NCBI GenBank assembly: GCA_963847985.1
Contig: CAWKBS010000011.1
Coordinates: forward strand, 152,788 to 216,787
Origin: JAIBJN01 sp963847985
GTDB taxonomy: Bacteria > Actinomycetota > Thermoleophilia > Gaiellales > Gaiellaceae
DNA length: 64,000 nucleotides
Reading direction: 5' to 3'
The notes beneath the pieces were generated by a model, which did not search any database, was not told the origin of the DNA, and was given only the letters and a program-made list of their open reading frames with translations. The number at the start of each line of letters is the position of its first letter. Positions within the stretch are counted from its first letter, which is position 1. Positions 1 through 7,678 of the stretch are shown here, piece by piece. Position numbers and translations under genes: made by a program.

Positions 1-714
1 CCGCCGCGCCAGCATGGTCTTCCCCGTTCCCGGCGGCCCGGCGAAGAGAATGTTGTGGCGACCCGCGGCGACGATCTCCAGCGCTCGCCGACCGCGCTCC
101 TGCCCGCGCACCTCGGCGAGATCCGGGCCGGTTCCGTTCGAAGATGACGGCGACGCGGGCACGATCGCCTCGGGTGTGAACCGGCCTCGGAGGTAGGCGC
201 CCGCTTCGGCGAGATGACGGAGCGGAACAGGCTCGATTCCGGCCAGCGCCGCCTCGGGAGCCGACTCGTGCGCACAGAGAAGCTTCGGGAGCCCTGCCCG
301 CCGGGCGGCTTCCGCCGCAACGATCGCGCCGGGCACCGGCCGCAGCCGCCCGTCCAGTGCCAACTCGCCCACCGCCGCGTGCCCGGACAGCGATTCCGGC
401 GGGATCTGCCGCGAGGCGGCGAGGACGGCCAGGGCGATCGGGAGGTCGTAGCCGGAACCCTCCTTGCGCAGCCCGGCCGGTGCGAGGTTGACCGTGATCC
501 GGCGAACTGGCCATTCGAGCTCCGCGCTTGCGATTCCGGATCTGACTCTCTCCTTGGCCTCCTGGCAGGCCTTGTCGGGAAGCCCGACGATCGCGAAGGC
601 CGGGACGCCCCGCTGGAGATGGGCCTCGACCTCGACGGACCTCGCCTCGAGACCGACGAGAGCATGGGTGACGGCGCGCGCGAGCACTCCCTCGAAACTA
701 GGGAACGAGGACAC
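1..714 (-). CDS. comM: ComM/YifB-family Mg-chelatase-like AAA ATPase (3' part beyond window)
   Basis: The visible 238 residues are the N-terminal part of a YifB/ComM protein. They show the Lon-protease-like N domain and then the start of the AAA domain, with Walker A GPPGTGKT at about residues 229-236. The rest lies beyond the left edge. Family members are AAA+ helicases linked to branch migration during natural transformation in Gram-negative species; the role in actinobacteria is less clear. I chose the GTG at 714; no upstream in-frame start fits better and no strong ribosome site is visible. It is the last visible gene of the rnhB-yraN-comM string, an order seen in many bacteria. Confidence 0.88.
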   Translation of the reverse strand, partial: MSSFPSFEGVLARAVTHALVGLEARSVEVEAHLQRGVPAFAIVGLPDKACQEAKERVRSGIASAELEWPVRRITVNLAPAGLRKEGSGYDLPIALAVLAASRQIPPESLSGHAAVGELALDGRLRPVPGAIVAAEAARRAGLPKLLCAHESAPEAALAGIEPVPLRHLAEAGAYLRGRFTPEAIVPASPSSSNGTGPDLAEVRGQERGRRALEIVAAGRHNILFAGPPGTGKTMLARR

Positions 715-763
715 ACGGGTGGTGCACGGTTTCGCGCCGAGTTCGTGACGATGCGGCTATGAA

Positions 764-1132
764 CTACTCGAAAGGAATGCGCTCGATGCGCCGGCCGGAC
801 ACGGCGACGGCCTCGAAGCGGACGTCCAGGCCGGCCAGCTCCCGGTGCATTGCCAGCCAGGCCTCGGCTGCACGGCGGATCCGCCGCGCCTTCTCCGGGC
901 CGACGGCCTCCACAGGAGCCCCGTACTCGGGGCCGGATCGCGCCTTGACTTCGCAGACCGTCACCGTCCGTCCGCGCCGGACGACGACGTCGAGCTCGTA
1001 GCCGCCCGCCCGTGCGTTCGCAGCCAGGATCCGGTACCCGCGAAGACGGTAGTGGCGGCGGACGCGCCGCTCCGCGTCAGGCCCGAGCGGCCGCCGCGAC
1101 CTGGTGCCCGGCCGGGTCCTCGAGCTCCGCAT
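764..1132 (-). CDS. yraN: YraN / UPF0102 family endonuclease-like protein
   Basis: A protein of about 122 residues with the nuclease-like core of UPF0102: GGYELDVVVRRG followed by VCEVKAR. This matches the E/D...EVK pattern of the restriction-endonuclease-like fold. The family's function is not settled. The frame is open further upstream to 1222, but residues before the ATG at 1132 do not look like the family and would deepen the overlap with rnhB, so I chose 1132. It overlaps the 3' end of rnhB by 56 bases and precedes comM by 49. Confidence 0.82.
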   Translation of the reverse strand: MRSSRTRPGTRSRRPLGPDAERRVRRHYRLRGYRILAANARAGGYELDVVVRRGRTVTVCEVKARSGPEYGAPVEAVGPEKARRIRRAAEAWLAMHRELAGLDVRFEAVAVSGRRIERIPFE

Positions 1133-1760
1133 AGCAGCGTGCGTCGAACGAGCGGCGGTGAATCGCGCTCGGCCCGAGCCGGCGCACGATCGCCGAGTGC
1201 CCGGGCGTGATGTAGCCGACATGCGAGACGAAGTCGTAGCCCGGGTAGACCGCGTCGAAGCGTCTCATCGCGCGGTCGCGGACGACCTTCGCCACGATCG
1301 ACGCGGCGGCGATCGCCGCGCTTTTCGTGTCACCGTCGACGACCGCCTGGTGCGGCGGCGCGAGCGGCCCGAGCCGAAAGCCGTCGACGAGGCACACCTC
1401 GGCAGGAGGGGCGAGCGCCGCCAGCGCCTCCCGCAGACCGCGGAGGTTCGAGCGGTGCAGGCCGTCGCGGTCGATGGCGCCCGACGGGATGACGCGCACG
1501 GCGATCCGCGTCGCGCAGCGCGCCACCGCGCGAAAGAGCTCCTCGCGCTGGTCGGGGTCGACCTGCTTCGAGTCGTTGAGGAGCGCGAGCGGGCGGACGG
1601 CATGGTCGCGCAGCCGCTCGTAGTCGAGGAGCACGCCGGCGGTGACGAGCGGCCCCGCCAGGCTCCCCCTGCCGGCCTCGTCCGCGCCCGCGACGAAGCG
1701 GACGCCGAGGCGGCGGTCGAAGGCGAGGAGCTTGCGGCCCGGACGGCGGATGGACGCCAC
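1077..1760 (-). CDS. rnhB: Ribonuclease HII
   Basis: RNase HII removes ribonucleotides and RNA primers from RNA-DNA hybrids. The 227-residue product has the signature GADEAGRGSLAGP near residue 20, carrying the first two acidic metal ligands. DSKQ and DGDTKSAAIAAASIVAKV follow, all typical of class HII. The start is GTG at 1760, 17 bases after the rplS stop. The reading frame stays open far upstream through rplS, but that part reads as the antisense-like shadow of L19 and is not protein-like. Order rplS-rnhB-yraN is common in bacteria. Confidence 0.93.
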   Translation of the reverse strand: MASIRRPGRKLLAFDRRLGVRFVAGADEAGRGSLAGPLVTAGVLLDYERLRDHAVRPLALLNDSKQVDPDQREELFRAVARCATRIAVRVIPSGAIDRDGLHRSNLRGLREALAALAPPAEVCLVDGFRLGPLAPPHQAVVDGDTKSAAIAAASIVAKVVRDRAMRRFDAVYPGYDFVSHVGYITPGHSAIVRRLGPSAIHRRSFDARCYAELEDPAGHQVAAAARA

Positions 1761-1777
1761 GGGCGCGAGGATAGCGC

Positions 1778-2128
1778 CTAGGTCCGCTGCTTCTCGCGGA
1801 CGCGCGCCTTCTTGCCCACTTTCGATCGCAAGTAGTAGAGCTTGGCGCGGTTGACGTCGCCGATGGCGACGACCTCGATCTTCTCGATCTTGGGCGAGTG
1901 GAGCGGGAACGTCCGCTCGACCCCGACGCCGAAGGAGTTCTTGCGCACGGTGAAGGTCTCCCGCGCGCCGGCGCCCTGGCGCTTGATGACGATGCCCTCG
2001 AAGACCTGGACGCGACGCCGCTGGCCCTCGATCACCTGGAAGTGGACGCGAACCGTGTCGCCCGCCTTGAACTGCGGTACGTCGTCGCGGAGCTGCTTGC
2101 GCTCGAGGATGTCGATCGGGGTGGTCAT
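1778..2128 (-). CDS. rplS: 50S ribosomal protein L19
   Basis: The 116-residue protein matches bacterial L19 end to end: FKAGDTVRVHFQVIEG near residue 20, RRRVQVFEGIVI, the ERTFPLHSPKI block and the basic tail RSKVGKKARVRE. It sits at the 30S/50S interface. The ATG at 2128 is preceded by a 193-base gap that separates it from the lepB pair and holds several hairpins, so L19 may have its own promoter and leader. Confidence 0.97.
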   Translation of the reverse strand: MTTPIDILERKQLRDDVPQFKAGDTVRVHFQVIEGQRRRVQVFEGIVIKRQGAGARETFTVRKNSFGVGVERTFPLHSPKIEKIEVVAIGDVNRAKLYYLRSKVGKKARVREKQRT

Positions 2129-2321
2129 GAAAACAGCGGCCGTGGAGGCCGCGCGGCAATGCTAGCGGAAGCGTCTCTGTCCCGGGCGCCCGACGGACGC
2201 GTCCAAAACGGACGGTTCGGGGGGCCCCCCCGCTTCGACCCTAACGAGAATAAGCACGCAGGTGGCGCACGATTCGTGCCGGAAGGCGCACGGCCTTGCA
2301 CCGATTCGCCATCGCCCGGCC
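2129..2321 (-). promoter_or_regulatory. Structured leader region upstream of rplS
   Basis: This 193-base gap encodes no protein that I can support. It holds a G6/C7 run that folds on itself (2219-2231), a GTCC-AAAAC-GGAC hairpin (2201-2213) and the palindrome CGGGCGCCCG (2183-2192). On the minus strand a TTAGGGT box lies upstream of these (around 2241-2247). A promoter plus a structured L19 leader is my inference; autogenous leaders are known for L19 in other phyla. Confidence 0.4.
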
Positions 2322-2858
2322 CTACTGGAAGCCGAGCCGCCGAACGGGCCAGTAGCGGGCGAACACCGGACCGATGAGGTTCTCGCGCGGCACGGTCCCC
2401 CACTCCCGGCTGTCGCAGGACTGGAAGCGGTTGTCGCCCATCATGAAGTACTCCCCCTCCGGCACCGTGACCGGGCCGAAGTTCTCGCCGACCTCGCCGC
2501 CGTAGACGTAGGGCTCCGGCAGCGGCTCCTCGTTCAGGTAGAGCTGCCCGTCGCGGATCTCGATCGTGTCGCCCGGGAGGCCGACCAGGCGCTTGACGAA
2601 GACGTCGCCCGGCCCGGGGCACAGCTCGGTGGCCATCGGCGGCGTGTGGAAGACGACGATGTCGCCGCGATCGGGGTCCGTGAAGCGGTAGACGAAGCGA
2701 TTCGCCAGCACGCGATCGGACGTTCCGGCCTGGCAGCCCGGCTCGGCCACGGCACAATGGAGCGTCGGCTCCATCGACGCGGACGGAATCCGGTACGGGT
2801 TCACGATCCACGCCTTGATGGCGAGGACTGCCGCGATCGCGACCGCGATCGTCACCAC
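2322..2858 (-). CDS. lepB: Signal peptidase I (downstream tandem copy)
   Basis: Type I signal peptidase cleaves signal peptides on the outer face of the membrane. One N-terminal membrane helix (AVAIAAVLAIKAWI) precedes the catalytic serine in SASMEPTL. The lysine follows in VKRLVGLPGD, and MMGDNR near the end is box E. The first legal start is the GTG at 2858, but that begins inside the region conserved with the neighbouring copy. The in-frame codons from 2859 to 2930 read on as SLPAPWPTLIDW, matching SALPAPWDTIVDW in the paralogue. The true start is therefore upstream and non-standard, or the sequence has an error. It lies directly after the second lepB. Confidence 0.88.
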   Translation of the reverse strand: MVTIAVAIAAVLAIKAWIVNPYRIPSASMEPTLHCAVAEPGCQAGTSDRVLANRFVYRFTDPDRGDIVVFHTPPMATELCPGPGDVFVKRLVGLPGDTIEIRDGQLYLNEEPLPEPYVYGGEVGENFGPVTVPEGEYFMMGDNRFQSCDSREWGTVPRENLIGPVFARYWPVRRLGFQ

Positions 2859-2930
2859 CCAGTCGATGAGCGTCGGCCAGGGGGCGGGAAGCGACTCGAG
2901 CTTGCCTCGGAGGAAGACGACCTCCTCGGA

Positions 2931-3530
2931 CTAGCGGAGGCCGAGCCGCGTCAAGGGCCAGTAGACGGCGAAGACGGGGCCGATGAGGTCGTCCCGCGTC
3001 ACCGGGCCCCACTCGCGGCTGTCGCAGGACTGCCCACGGTTGTCGCCCATCATGAAGTACTCGTCGGCTCCCAGCTCCCGCTCCGGGAAGTCGGGTCCCC
3101 GGGGCCCGCCGTTCAGGTAGGGCTCCTCTACCGGCGCGCCGTCGACGTGGAGCACTCCTCCCGTCATCGAGATCCGGTCGCCGGGGAGCCCGACGAGGCG
3201 CTTGACGAACGTCCCGCCCGCGCCGCAGCGCGTGACCGCCCGCTGCGGCGTCTCGAAGACGACGATGTCGCCCCGACTCGGGTCGCGGAAGCGATAGATG
3301 AAGCGGTTCGCAAGGACGCGGTCGGACGAGTCCGACTGGCAGCCCGGCTCGGGCACGGCGCAGTGGAGCGTCGGCTCCATCGAGGACGACGGGATGCGGT
3401 ACGGATTCACGATCCACGCCTTGATCGCGAGCACCGCGGCGACGGCGATCGTGATCGTGACGACCCAGTCGACGATCGTGTCCCAGGGAGCCGGGAGCGC
3501 CGACGTCATGCGGTCGAGCGGCCCGCTCAC
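2931..3530 (-). CDS. lepB: Signal peptidase I (upstream tandem copy)
   Basis: This 199-residue type I signal peptidase is a close paralogue of the copy that follows it. It has a membrane helix (TIAVAAVLAIKAWI, about 30-43), catalytic Ser in PSSSMEPTLH, catalytic Lys in FVKRLVGLPGD and the MMGDNRGQSCDSREWG box. The GTG start at 3530 overlaps the trmD stop (GTGA), indicating translational coupling. The pair probably arose by tandem duplication. The loop sequences before box E differ, so substrate preference could differ. Confidence 0.93.
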   Translation of the reverse strand: MSGPLDRMTSALPAPWDTIVDWVVTITIAVAAVLAIKAWIVNPYRIPSSSMEPTLHCAVPEPGCQSDSSDRVLANRFIYRFRDPSRGDIVVFETPQRAVTRCGAGGTFVKRLVGLPGDRISMTGGVLHVDGAPVEEPYLNGGPRGPDFPERELGADEYFMMGDNRGQSCDSREWGPVTRDDLIGPVFAVYWPLTRLGLR

Positions 3531-4183
3531 GAGAGTGTCCTCTCCCGGCTCCGCTCCCGGCGCCAGCTCTCGATGAGGGCGTGGTTGCCGGAGAGGAGCA
3601 CCTCGGGGACGCGCCAGCCGCGAAACTCGGCCGGGCGCGTGTAGTGGGGAAATTCGAGTCCGCCGGCGAGCGCGTCCGAGAAGCTCTCGACGGCGCCGCT
3701 CTCCTCCCGGATCGCGCCGGGAAGCTTCCGCGCGACCGCGTCGAGCACCACCATCGCCGGCAGCTCGCCGCCCGAGAGGACGTACGGCCCGATCGAGACG
3801 GTGTCGGTGGCGACGTGCTCGTGGATGCGCTCGTCGAAGCCCTCGAAGCGGGCCGACAGGAGCGTCAGCGCTTCCTCACCGGCGAGCTCGTCGACGAGCG
3901 CCTGGTCGAGCGGGCGGCCCTGCGGCGAGAAGGCGATGACCCTACGGCTTGCGGCGTCCCCGTAGACGGCCTCGAGCGCGGCGCACACGACGTCGACCCG
4001 CAGCACCATTCCCGCGCCACCGCCGTAGGGCTCGTCGTCGACCTGGCCCCCCGTGAGCGGCGTGTAGTCGCGGTAGTTGAGGAAGCGAAGGTCGAGACCG
4101 GATCCGAGCACCGCGGCGACCGGGCGCTGCTCGGTCAGCCACGCGAAGGCGTGCGGGAGCAGGGTGAAGACGTCGATTTGCAT
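3527..4183 (-). CDS. trmD: tRNA (guanine37-N1)-methyltransferase
   Basis: TrmD methylates G37 of tRNAs with G36 and prevents +1 frameshifting. The 218-residue protein starts MQIDVFTLLP and has the substrate loop DEPYGGGAGMVLR. The trefoil-knot SAM site follows in SARFEGFDERI and SIGPYVLSGGELPAM. The length is near normal, slightly short at the C terminus. It lies between rimM (11-base gap) and lepB (4-base overlap), in the usual rpsP-khpA-rimM-trmD order. Confidence 0.96.
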   Translation of the reverse strand: MQIDVFTLLPHAFAWLTEQRPVAAVLGSGLDLRFLNYRDYTPLTGGQVDDEPYGGGAGMVLRVDVVCAALEAVYGDAASRRVIAFSPQGRPLDQALVDELAGEEALTLLSARFEGFDERIHEHVATDTVSIGPYVLSGGELPAMVVLDAVARKLPGAIREESGAVESFSDALAGGLEFPHYTRPAEFRGWRVPEVLLSGNHALIESWRRERSRERTLS

Positions 4184-4194
4184 CGGCTGCGAGA

Positions 4195-4683
4195 TTAGCC
4201 TTCGGGCGCGAACCCGGGCGCAATCACGATCCGGCCCCCCTCCAGATCGACCGCGCGGACGCAGTCCTCGACCATGGGCAGGGAGACGCCGCCTTCGAGC
4301 TCGAGCACATCGTTCGCCACGCCGGGCGCCACGTCCACGACCCGACCGAGCGCGCGCCCGTCCTCGTCGAAGGCCACCAGGCCGACGAGCTGGAAGACGT
4401 AGAACTCGCCCTCGCCCGGCGGCGGCAGCTCCCCTGCGGGCACCTCGAGGACCGCGCCTCGCGGGACCTCCCGGTCGAGGCGAACGACGAGGCGGCCTCC
4501 GGAGCGCTTGCTCTCGACCACGGCCGCAGCCTCGTGGCCCGCGTAGACGGTGGCGCCAACGGCGAAACGGGAAGGGTCGTCACTCGGCCGCTCCACGACG
4601 AACGCGCCCCCGAGCCCGTGCGGGCGGCCGACACGACCCACCGCCACCCAGCGGCCTTCGCCGGGCGCGTCAGCGGACGTCAA
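4195..4683 (-). CDS. rimM: 16S rRNA processing protein RimM
   Basis: RimM helps mature the 30S head and binds S19. The protein has the N-terminal RimM barrel (VGRVGRPHGLGGAFVVE) and a C-terminal PRC-barrel (EFYVFQLVGLVAFDEDGRALG...VLELEGG...LPMVEDCVRAVDLEGGRI). I chose the TTG at 4683, which overlaps the khpA 3' end by 14 bases. A GTG at 4647 is also possible. Confidence in the gene is high, in the start low. Confidence 0.9.
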   Translation of the reverse strand: MTSADAPGEGRWVAVGRVGRPHGLGGAFVVERPSDDPSRFAVGATVYAGHEAAAVVESKRSGGRLVVRLDREVPRGAVLEVPAGELPPPGEGEFYVFQLVGLVAFDEDGRALGRVVDVAPGVANDVLELEGGVSLPMVEDCVRAVDLEGGRIVIAPGFAPEG

Positions 4684-4906
4684 CGATCTCGAGCAGCGCC
4701 CGCTCGTGCTGCCGCCCACCGCTCGCGCGTACGAGCGTCCGGAGCGCCCTGACGATCCGGCCCTGGCGGCCGATCACCTTGCCGATGTCGTCCGGCGCGA
4801 CGTGGAGCTTCAGGACCACGGCGCCGTCGCGCTCGGTCCGCTCGACGCGGACCTCGTCCGGCTTGTCGACGAGGTTCCGCGCGAGGTACGCGAGCATCTC
4901 TTCCAT
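4670..4906 (-). CDS. khpA: KH-domain RNA-binding protein KhpA
   Basis: A 78-residue single KH domain with the nucleic-acid loop IGKVIGRQGR, where GxxG is at about residues 46-49. KhpA (YlqC) binds RNA with KhpB and affects cell division and sRNA stability in Gram-positive bacteria. It stands between rpsP and rimM as in many genomes. Its ATG is 5 bases from one arm of a 15-bp stem that fills the gap to rpsP. Confidence 0.94.
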   Translation of the reverse strand: MEEMLAYLARNLVDKPDEVRVERTERDGAVVLKLHVAPDDIGKVIGRQGRIVRALRTLVRASGGRQHERALLEIVDVR

Positions 4907-4911
4907 GCGAC

Positions 4912-4963
4912 TAGTGTCCCTCCGAGTGATGCGAGCAGGCGTGCTTTGCTCGGAGGGGCACTA
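4912..4963. repeat. Short stem-bounded intergenic element C (rpsP-khpA gap)
   Basis: A 52-base inverted repeat. The left arm 4912-4926 (TAGTGTCCCTCCGAG) pairs with 4949-4963 (CTCGGAGGGGCACTA) over 15 positions, with one mismatch that is G-U in RNA. The outer end contains the rpsP stop codon, and the other end is 5 bases from the khpA start. The loop keeps the GTGATGC and GCGAGCA pieces also seen in the longer elements at 16526 and 48560, so I treat it as a deletion form of the same family. Confidence 0.7.
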
Positions 4964-5200
4964 AATGCCCTGGGTCTTCATAAGGCGCTTGACCGTGTCG
5001 CTCGGCTGGGCGCCCTTTCCGATCCAGTCCTGAATCTTGTCGGCGTCGAGCGAGATCGTCGACGGGTTCGTCTGCGGGTTGTAGCGCCCGACAATCTCGA
5101 TGAAGCGCCCGTCGCGGGGCGAGCGTTGGTCTGCGACGACGACGCGATAGATCGGGTTCTTCTTCGAGCCCACACGGGCCAGTCTGATGCGAGTTGCCAT
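4961..5200 (-). CDS. rpsP: 30S ribosomal protein S16
   Basis: The 79-residue product matches S16 throughout: MATRIRLARVGSKKNPIYR at the N terminus, RDGRFIEIVGRYNP in the middle and the short C-terminal helix DWIGKGAQPSDTVKRLM. S16 stabilises the 30S body during assembly. ATG start at 5200, 20 bases after the ffh stop. It heads the rpsP-khpA-rimM-trmD set. Confidence 0.97.
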   Translation of the reverse strand: MATRIRLARVGSKKNPIYRVVVADQRSPRDGRFIEIVGRYNPQTNPSTISLDADKIQDWIGKGAQPSDTVKRLMKTQGI

Positions 5201-5220
5201 ACGGTCCTTTCGGTCGTTCC

Positions 5221-6558
5221 CTAGCGGCGCCGCTGGGCTGCCGCGATCGACTGCAAGTTGGGCATCTTTCCCTTCCCCATCTGCTTCACCATCTTCGCCA
5301 TCTGCTTGCGCGCGTTCAGGAGCTGGTTGACCTGCTGGACGCTCGTGCCGCTCCCCTTGGCGATCCGCGCCCGGCGCGGCCCGTTGATGATCTCGGGCCG
5401 TCGGCGCTCGTCCACGGTCATCGACAGGACGATCGCCTCGACCTTGCTCAGCTCCCGGTCGTCGACGTCGGCGCCCTGGAGCTGCTTGCCCAGCCCCGGA
5501 ATCATGCCCACGATCGACTTGAGCGGGCCCATGCGCCGCATCATCCGGTAGCTCTGCAGGAAGTCCTCGAAGGTGAACTGCCCGGACCGCAGCCGACGCT
5601 CCATCTCCTCCTGCTCGTCCAGCTCGGCGGCCTCCTCGGCCTTCTCGATGAGCGTGAGGACGTCGCCCATGCCGAGGATCCGCGAGGCCATGCGGTCTGG
5701 ATGGAAGTACTCGAGCTGATCGAGCTTCTCGCCGGTCGACGCCAGCTTGATCGGCTTGCCCGTGACCGCCTTCACGGAGAGCGCGGCGCCGCCGCGCGCG
5801 TCGCCGTCGAGCTTCGTCAGGACGACGCCGTCGAACTCGATGCGCTCCTGGAAGGCCTCGGCGACGGCGACGGCCTCCTGGCCGGTCATCGCGTCGAGGA
5901 CGAGCAGCACGTTGTGAGGCTTCACCGCCTTGCGCACGGCGGCGAGCTCTTCCATGAGAGGCTCGTCGATCTGGAGCCGGCCGGCGGTGTCCACGATGAC
6001 CACGTCCCGGCCCTGGGCCTGCGCCTGCTCGATCCCGTGGCGGGCGACGGCGACCGCATCCTTGGTGGAGCGGTCGAGGTACACGGGGATCTGGAGCTGC
6101 TTGCCGAGTTGCTCGAGCTGGTCGACGGCGGCGGGCCGCTGCAGGTCGGCCGCAACCAGCGCCGGCGACTTGTCCTCCTGCTTGCGGAGCAGGAGGGCGA
6201 GCTTGGCGGCGGCGGTCGTCTTCCCCGCGCCCTGAAGGCCGGCGAGGAGGATCACGGTCGGGGGCCTGCCGCTGAAGGCGAGCTTCGACCCGCCCGAGCC
6301 CATCAGCTCGGTCAGCTCCTCGTGGACGATCCTGACGACCTCCTGACCCGGCGTCAGGCTCTTCGTGACGGCCCCGCCCTCTGCGCGCTCGCGGACGCGT
6401 GCGACGAACTCCTTGACGACCTTGAAGTTGACGTCGGCCTCGAGCAGCGCGAGCCGGATCTCGCGCATCGCGCGCGAGAGGTCCTCCTCGGTGAGGACGC
6501 CGCGCCCGCGGAGATCGCCGAGCGCGCCCTGGAGCTTGTCGGACAGGGTGTCGAACAT
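5221..6558 (-). CDS. ffh: Signal recognition particle protein Ffh
   Basis: Ffh is the SRP54 GTPase that binds the 4.5S RNA and signal sequences. The 445 residues carry the N bundle, then the G domain with P-loop GLQGAGKTTAAAKLA, VDTAGRL and TKLDGDARGG. The methionine-rich M domain follows, with RMMRRMGPLKSIVGMIPG and MTVDERRRPEIINGPRRARIAKGSG. I chose the ATG at 6558 (MFDTLSDKLQ); the frame is open upstream but not Ffh-like. The C-terminal tail is rich in K, M and Q. No SRP RNA gene is visible nearby. Confidence 0.97.
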   Translation of the reverse strand: MFDTLSDKLQGALGDLRGRGVLTEEDLSRAMREIRLALLEADVNFKVVKEFVARVRERAEGGAVTKSLTPGQEVVRIVHEELTELMGSGGSKLAFSGRPPTVILLAGLQGAGKTTAAAKLALLLRKQEDKSPALVAADLQRPAAVDQLEQLGKQLQIPVYLDRSTKDAVAVARHGIEQAQAQGRDVVIVDTAGRLQIDEPLMEELAAVRKAVKPHNVLLVLDAMTGQEAVAVAEAFQERIEFDGVVLTKLDGDARGGAALSVKAVTGKPIKLASTGEKLDQLEYFHPDRMASRILGMGDVLTLIEKAEEAAELDEQEEMERRLRSGQFTFEDFLQSYRMMRRMGPLKSIVGMIPGLGKQLQGADVDDRELSKVEAIVLSMTVDERRRPEIINGPRRARIAKGSGTSVQQVNQLLNARKQMAKMVKQMGKGKMPNLQSIAAAQRRR

Positions 6559-6724
6559 GGCCGGCCGCAAGTGTAGCCGCGGGCTTCCGCCGTCCTTGCC
6601 CATCGGCGCAGGCCGGAGCGCACCGTCCTGTCCCGCTGGGGCCCCCAGGGGGACGACGGCCCCCTGATTCAAGGCTAGCGCGGAAATCTGCGCAGATAGC
6701 GCGCAGGGACGTGTCGAAAGCGCA
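6559..6724. other. Intergenic gap ftsY-ffh, no gene
   Basis: These 166 bases lie between the ftsY stop and the ffh start. I see no coding frame with the expected third-position bias. There is a strong C/G self-complementary stretch (GGGGGCC...CCCCCTGGGGGCCC on the minus strand, about 6635-6665) that could be a terminator or attenuator. I found no SRP RNA signature here. Confidence 0.35.
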
Positions 6725-7678
6725 TCAGCCGTGCACGAGGGCCCGCGCGAAGTCCTGCGGGTCGAACGGCTGCAGGTCGTCGAGCGTCTCCCCCACGCCG
6801 ACCAGCTTCACGGGAAGGCCGAGCTCGTGCGCGACGGCGACCGCGACGCCTCCCCTCGCCGTGCCGTCCAGCTTCGTGAGGGCGACGCCGGTCACGCCGA
6901 CGGCCTCGTCAAAGAGCTTCGCCTGGCGGAGGCCGTTCTGACCGGTGGTGGCGTCGAGGACGAGCAGCGTCTCGTGCGGGGCGCCGTCGAGCCGCTGCGC
7001 GATCACCCTGCGCACCTTGACCAGCTCCTCCATGAGGTTCGTCTGGGTGTGGAGCCTGCCGGCGGTGTCGACGACGACCACGTCGCGGCCGCGCGCCTCC
7101 GCGGCGGAGATGGCGTCGAATGCGACGGCGGCGGGGTCGGCGCCTCGCTGGGAGCCGACGAAGTCGGCGCCGGCGCGGCCGGCCCAGATCTCCAGCTGCT
7201 CCTCGGCGGCGGCCCGGAACGTGTCCGCGGCGGCGAGCACGACCGAGCGGCCCGACTCCTGCAGGCGGTAGGCGAGCTTGCCGATCGTGGTCGTCTTGCC
7301 CGTGCCATTGACCCCAACGACGAGAACGACCGTGGGCGGCTCGGCCAGAGCGAGACGGTCCTGGCCCTCCACGGTGACGAGCTCGGCGACGACCTCCTCC
7401 AGCCCCTGCACGAGCTCGTCCTGGCTTCCCGGCTCGAGCTCCTCCAGGCGCTGCACGATCTCGACCGTCGCAGGGACGCCGCAGTCGGCGGCGATCAGCG
7501 CCTCCTCGATGCGCTCCCAGGCCTCGTCGTCGCCGGGATCGAAGAGCAGGTCGCGCGTGAGAGCCTGGCGGCTGGCGGAGAGCGACTCGCGCAGCCGGCC
7601 CAGCCAGCCGCGGCGCTTGACGTCGTCCTCGGCCGGGGCCTCCTCGGGGTCGCCGAGGAACTCCGCCCAGGTGCGCAT
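6725..7678 (-). CDS. ftsY: SRP receptor FtsY
   Basis: FtsY is the membrane-associated SRP receptor GTPase. The 317-residue NG domain has P-loop GVNGTGKTTTIGKLA, DTFRAAAEEQL, VDTAGRLHTQTNLMEEL and TKLDGTARGG. The acidic A domain found in E. coli is reduced to about 20 residues, as is common outside proteobacteria. The ATG at 7678 overlaps the smc stop (TGATG), so the two are probably coupled. Ffh follows after 166 bases. Confidence 0.96.
   Translation of the reverse strand: MRTWAEFLGDPEEAPAEDDVKRRGWLGRLRESLSASRQALTRDLLFDPGDDEAWERIEEALIAADCGVPATVEIVQRLEELEPGSQDELVQGLEEVVAELVTVEGQDRLALAEPPTVVLVVGVNGTGKTTTIGKLAYRLQESGRSVVLAAADTFRAAAEEQLEIWAGRAGADFVGSQRGADPAAVAFDAISAAEARGRDVVVVDTAGRLHTQTNLMEELVKVRRVIAQRLDGAPHETLLVLDATTGQNGLRQAKLFDEAVGVTGVALTKLDGTARGGVAVAVAHELGLPVKLVGVGETLDDLQPFDPQDFARALVHG

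Noticed and set aside
6559..6724. SRP RNA gene next to ffh
   Set aside because: No GGAAG/AGCA apical loop signature of 4.5S RNA could be found in the gap.
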